Translations under genes and position numbers: made by a program | In this document: positions 62,825 to 64,000 of the stretch, one piece after another | How the letters are laid out: every line of letters begins with the position of its first letter | Numbering within the stretch: the first letter of the stretch is position 1 | The notes under the pieces: model-generated | Database searches by the model: none | Told to the model about the DNA's origin: nothing | The model's input: the letters and a program-made list of their open reading frames with translations, nothing else | Assembly (NCBI RefSeq): GCF_047511655.1 | Contig: NC_133391.1 | Coordinates: 107,421,384 to 107,485,383 of the forward strand | Source: Castor canadensis | Taxonomy: Eukaryota > Chordata > Mammalia > Rodentia > Castoridae | Direction of reading: 5' to 3' | DNA: 64,000 nt

Positions 62825-64000
62825 ACAACATCTTCACCAACTGGGATGTCATGGAGAAGATCTGGTACCATATCTTCTACAACATCTGCACCTGAGAAGC
62901 ATCTCATACCTCTCACTGAGGACCCCCTGAACCCCAAGGCCAACAGAAAGATGTCTCATCTTGTTTGAGACTTTTAACTCCCCAGACATGTATGTGGTCA
63001 TTCAGGCTGTGTTGTCTCTGTATGCCTTTGGGTTCAGCATGGGTATTGTCATGGACTCTGTTGATGGGGTCATACACATGGTGCCTATTTGTGAGGACTA
63101 CACCTTACACCACACCATCTTATTTCTGGGTCAGAACCTGCCATACCACCTCATTGAAGATCCTGACTGAGTGCACTACAGGTTCATCACTACTTTAGAG
63201 TAGGAGATTGTGTATGACATCAAGGAGAAACTGCCTTTTGTCACTCTGGATTTCAAGCAGGAATTGGTCAATGCTGAGTCCTCTTCCTCCTTAGAGAATA
63301 GATAGGAACTTCCTGACAGGCAGGTGATCACCACTGGCAACAAGTGGTGCCAGTGTCCTGACCTGCTTTTCCAGCCCTGGTTATGGAATCCTGTTACATC
63401 CATGAGTTCACCTTCAAATTCATCATAAAGTATGATGTGGACATCCACAAAGACCTTGTAGTCTAACCCAGCACTGTCTGCAGACACCACCATGTATGCA
63501 GGCATTTCTGAAATGTGAAGAAGTAGATCACTACCTTGACATGCAGCCCAACAAAGATCCTGATCATCGCTGCCCATCCCCTGCCCTGCCCTCAGCACAA
63601 GTGCTCTGAGTGGATCAGGGGCTCCATCCTGGCTTCCCTGTCCACCTTTTAGCAGATGTGGCTCAGCAAGCAGGATCAAGATGAGTCAGGTCCCTTCATC
63701 ATCTACTGCAAATGTTTCTGGATAGTCCCAGCAGGAGCTAGGTATTTGCTGCATGAGCATTTTCTGAAAAGAATTTGTCCTTGATATCAGCATTAGATCA
63801 TAGAACTTATTGCTGATTATTGACATTGTATTCAAGTTACTGTTCGCTTGGTATATGTTTAATACCTTGTGTATAACTTTGATTTCAACCTATAGTTCAT
63901 GTGATGCCATCATTTGATGGCTAAGACTCAAGCTCACGCTATGAAGGATAAATCCCCAGTCTGGTGGATTTGTGTGACCATGGTGCAGTGATCTGGGCCC
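62825..64000 (+). pseudogene. Gamma-actin processed pseudogene, 3' part with 3' UTR
   Basis: Resumes at the duplicated acaacatctt and TNWD. Recognisable actin: NPKANR at about 62930, MFETFNSP at 62961, [20 protein letters not shown] at about 63220, MES-like and KYDVDIHKDL at about 63425-63460, GSILASLSTF at about 63625-63650, then KCF at 63707-63718 with the stop TAA replaced by TGG (63719-63721). Met in IVMDS and the VDI pair point to a cytoplasmic actin. The 3' UTR (63722 to the end) follows the ACTG1 3' UTR ('tttgctgcatg', 'aattgtccttga'-like, 'ggtatatgtttaatacc'), which separates it from beta-actin. Stops and indels are numerous. It runs off the window. Confidence 0.93.

Noticed and set aside
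62722..63679. Minus-strand frames of 73 and 167 codons
   Set aside because: They are antisense to the actin retrocopy, whose codon pattern keeps the complement open.
58935..64000. Functional actin gene
   Set aside because: Start codon and stop are lost, there are many indels and no introns, and an L1 splits it.

Overview
This is mammalian nuclear DNA, AT-rich and crowded with retrotransposons. It holds no host exon, RNA gene, CRISPR array or bacterial feature that I can recognise. The L1 families and SINEs (B1/Alu-like monomers joined to a tRNA-like tail) fit a rodent better than a primate. They remind me of castorimorph rodents (beaver, kangaroo rat), but that lineage guess is from memory and weak.

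Layout. 1-8 kb is mostly unique AT-rich DNA with a CA and a CT microsatellite, one very old L1 piece and one MLT1-like piece. 8.0-14.8 kb is a nearly full-length antisense L1 (called lineage A here) between 10-bp repeats. 15-17.5 kb holds an L1 tail, an old L1 piece and a SINE. 17.5-25.0 kb is a second near full-length antisense L1 with a different 3' end (lineage B). 25-33.6 kb is a patchwork of L1 fragments and unique DNA. 33.9-44.2 kb is a nested block: old sense-strand L1 sequence interrupted by a composite SINE, an L1 tail, a 5-kb antisense endogenous retrovirus with both LTRs (35285-40339) and a B1-like SINE. 44-51 kb is mainly unique sequence with two SINEs and one truncated L1. 51-57 kb holds two related LTR-like repeats, a sense L1 with a second L1 tail inserted in it, and two more SINEs. 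58.9 kb to the window end is a processed pseudogene of cytoplasmic gamma-actin, split in its coding region by a 3.6-kb antisense L1 with a 10-bp target duplication.

How it works together. The coding capacity is all retroelement-derived and broken: L1 ORF1 and ORF2, retroviral gag/pol/env remnants, and a dead actin retrocopy. L1 enzymes would have supplied reverse transcription for the SINEs and the actin copy as well as for the L1s. The nesting gives a relative timeline: old L1 first, then ERV and SINEs; actin retrocopy first, then lineage-A L1. I found no undescribed system. The best signals are the actin/L1 nest, the structured ERV, a candidate 3' transduction on the first L1, and the composite SINE architecture.
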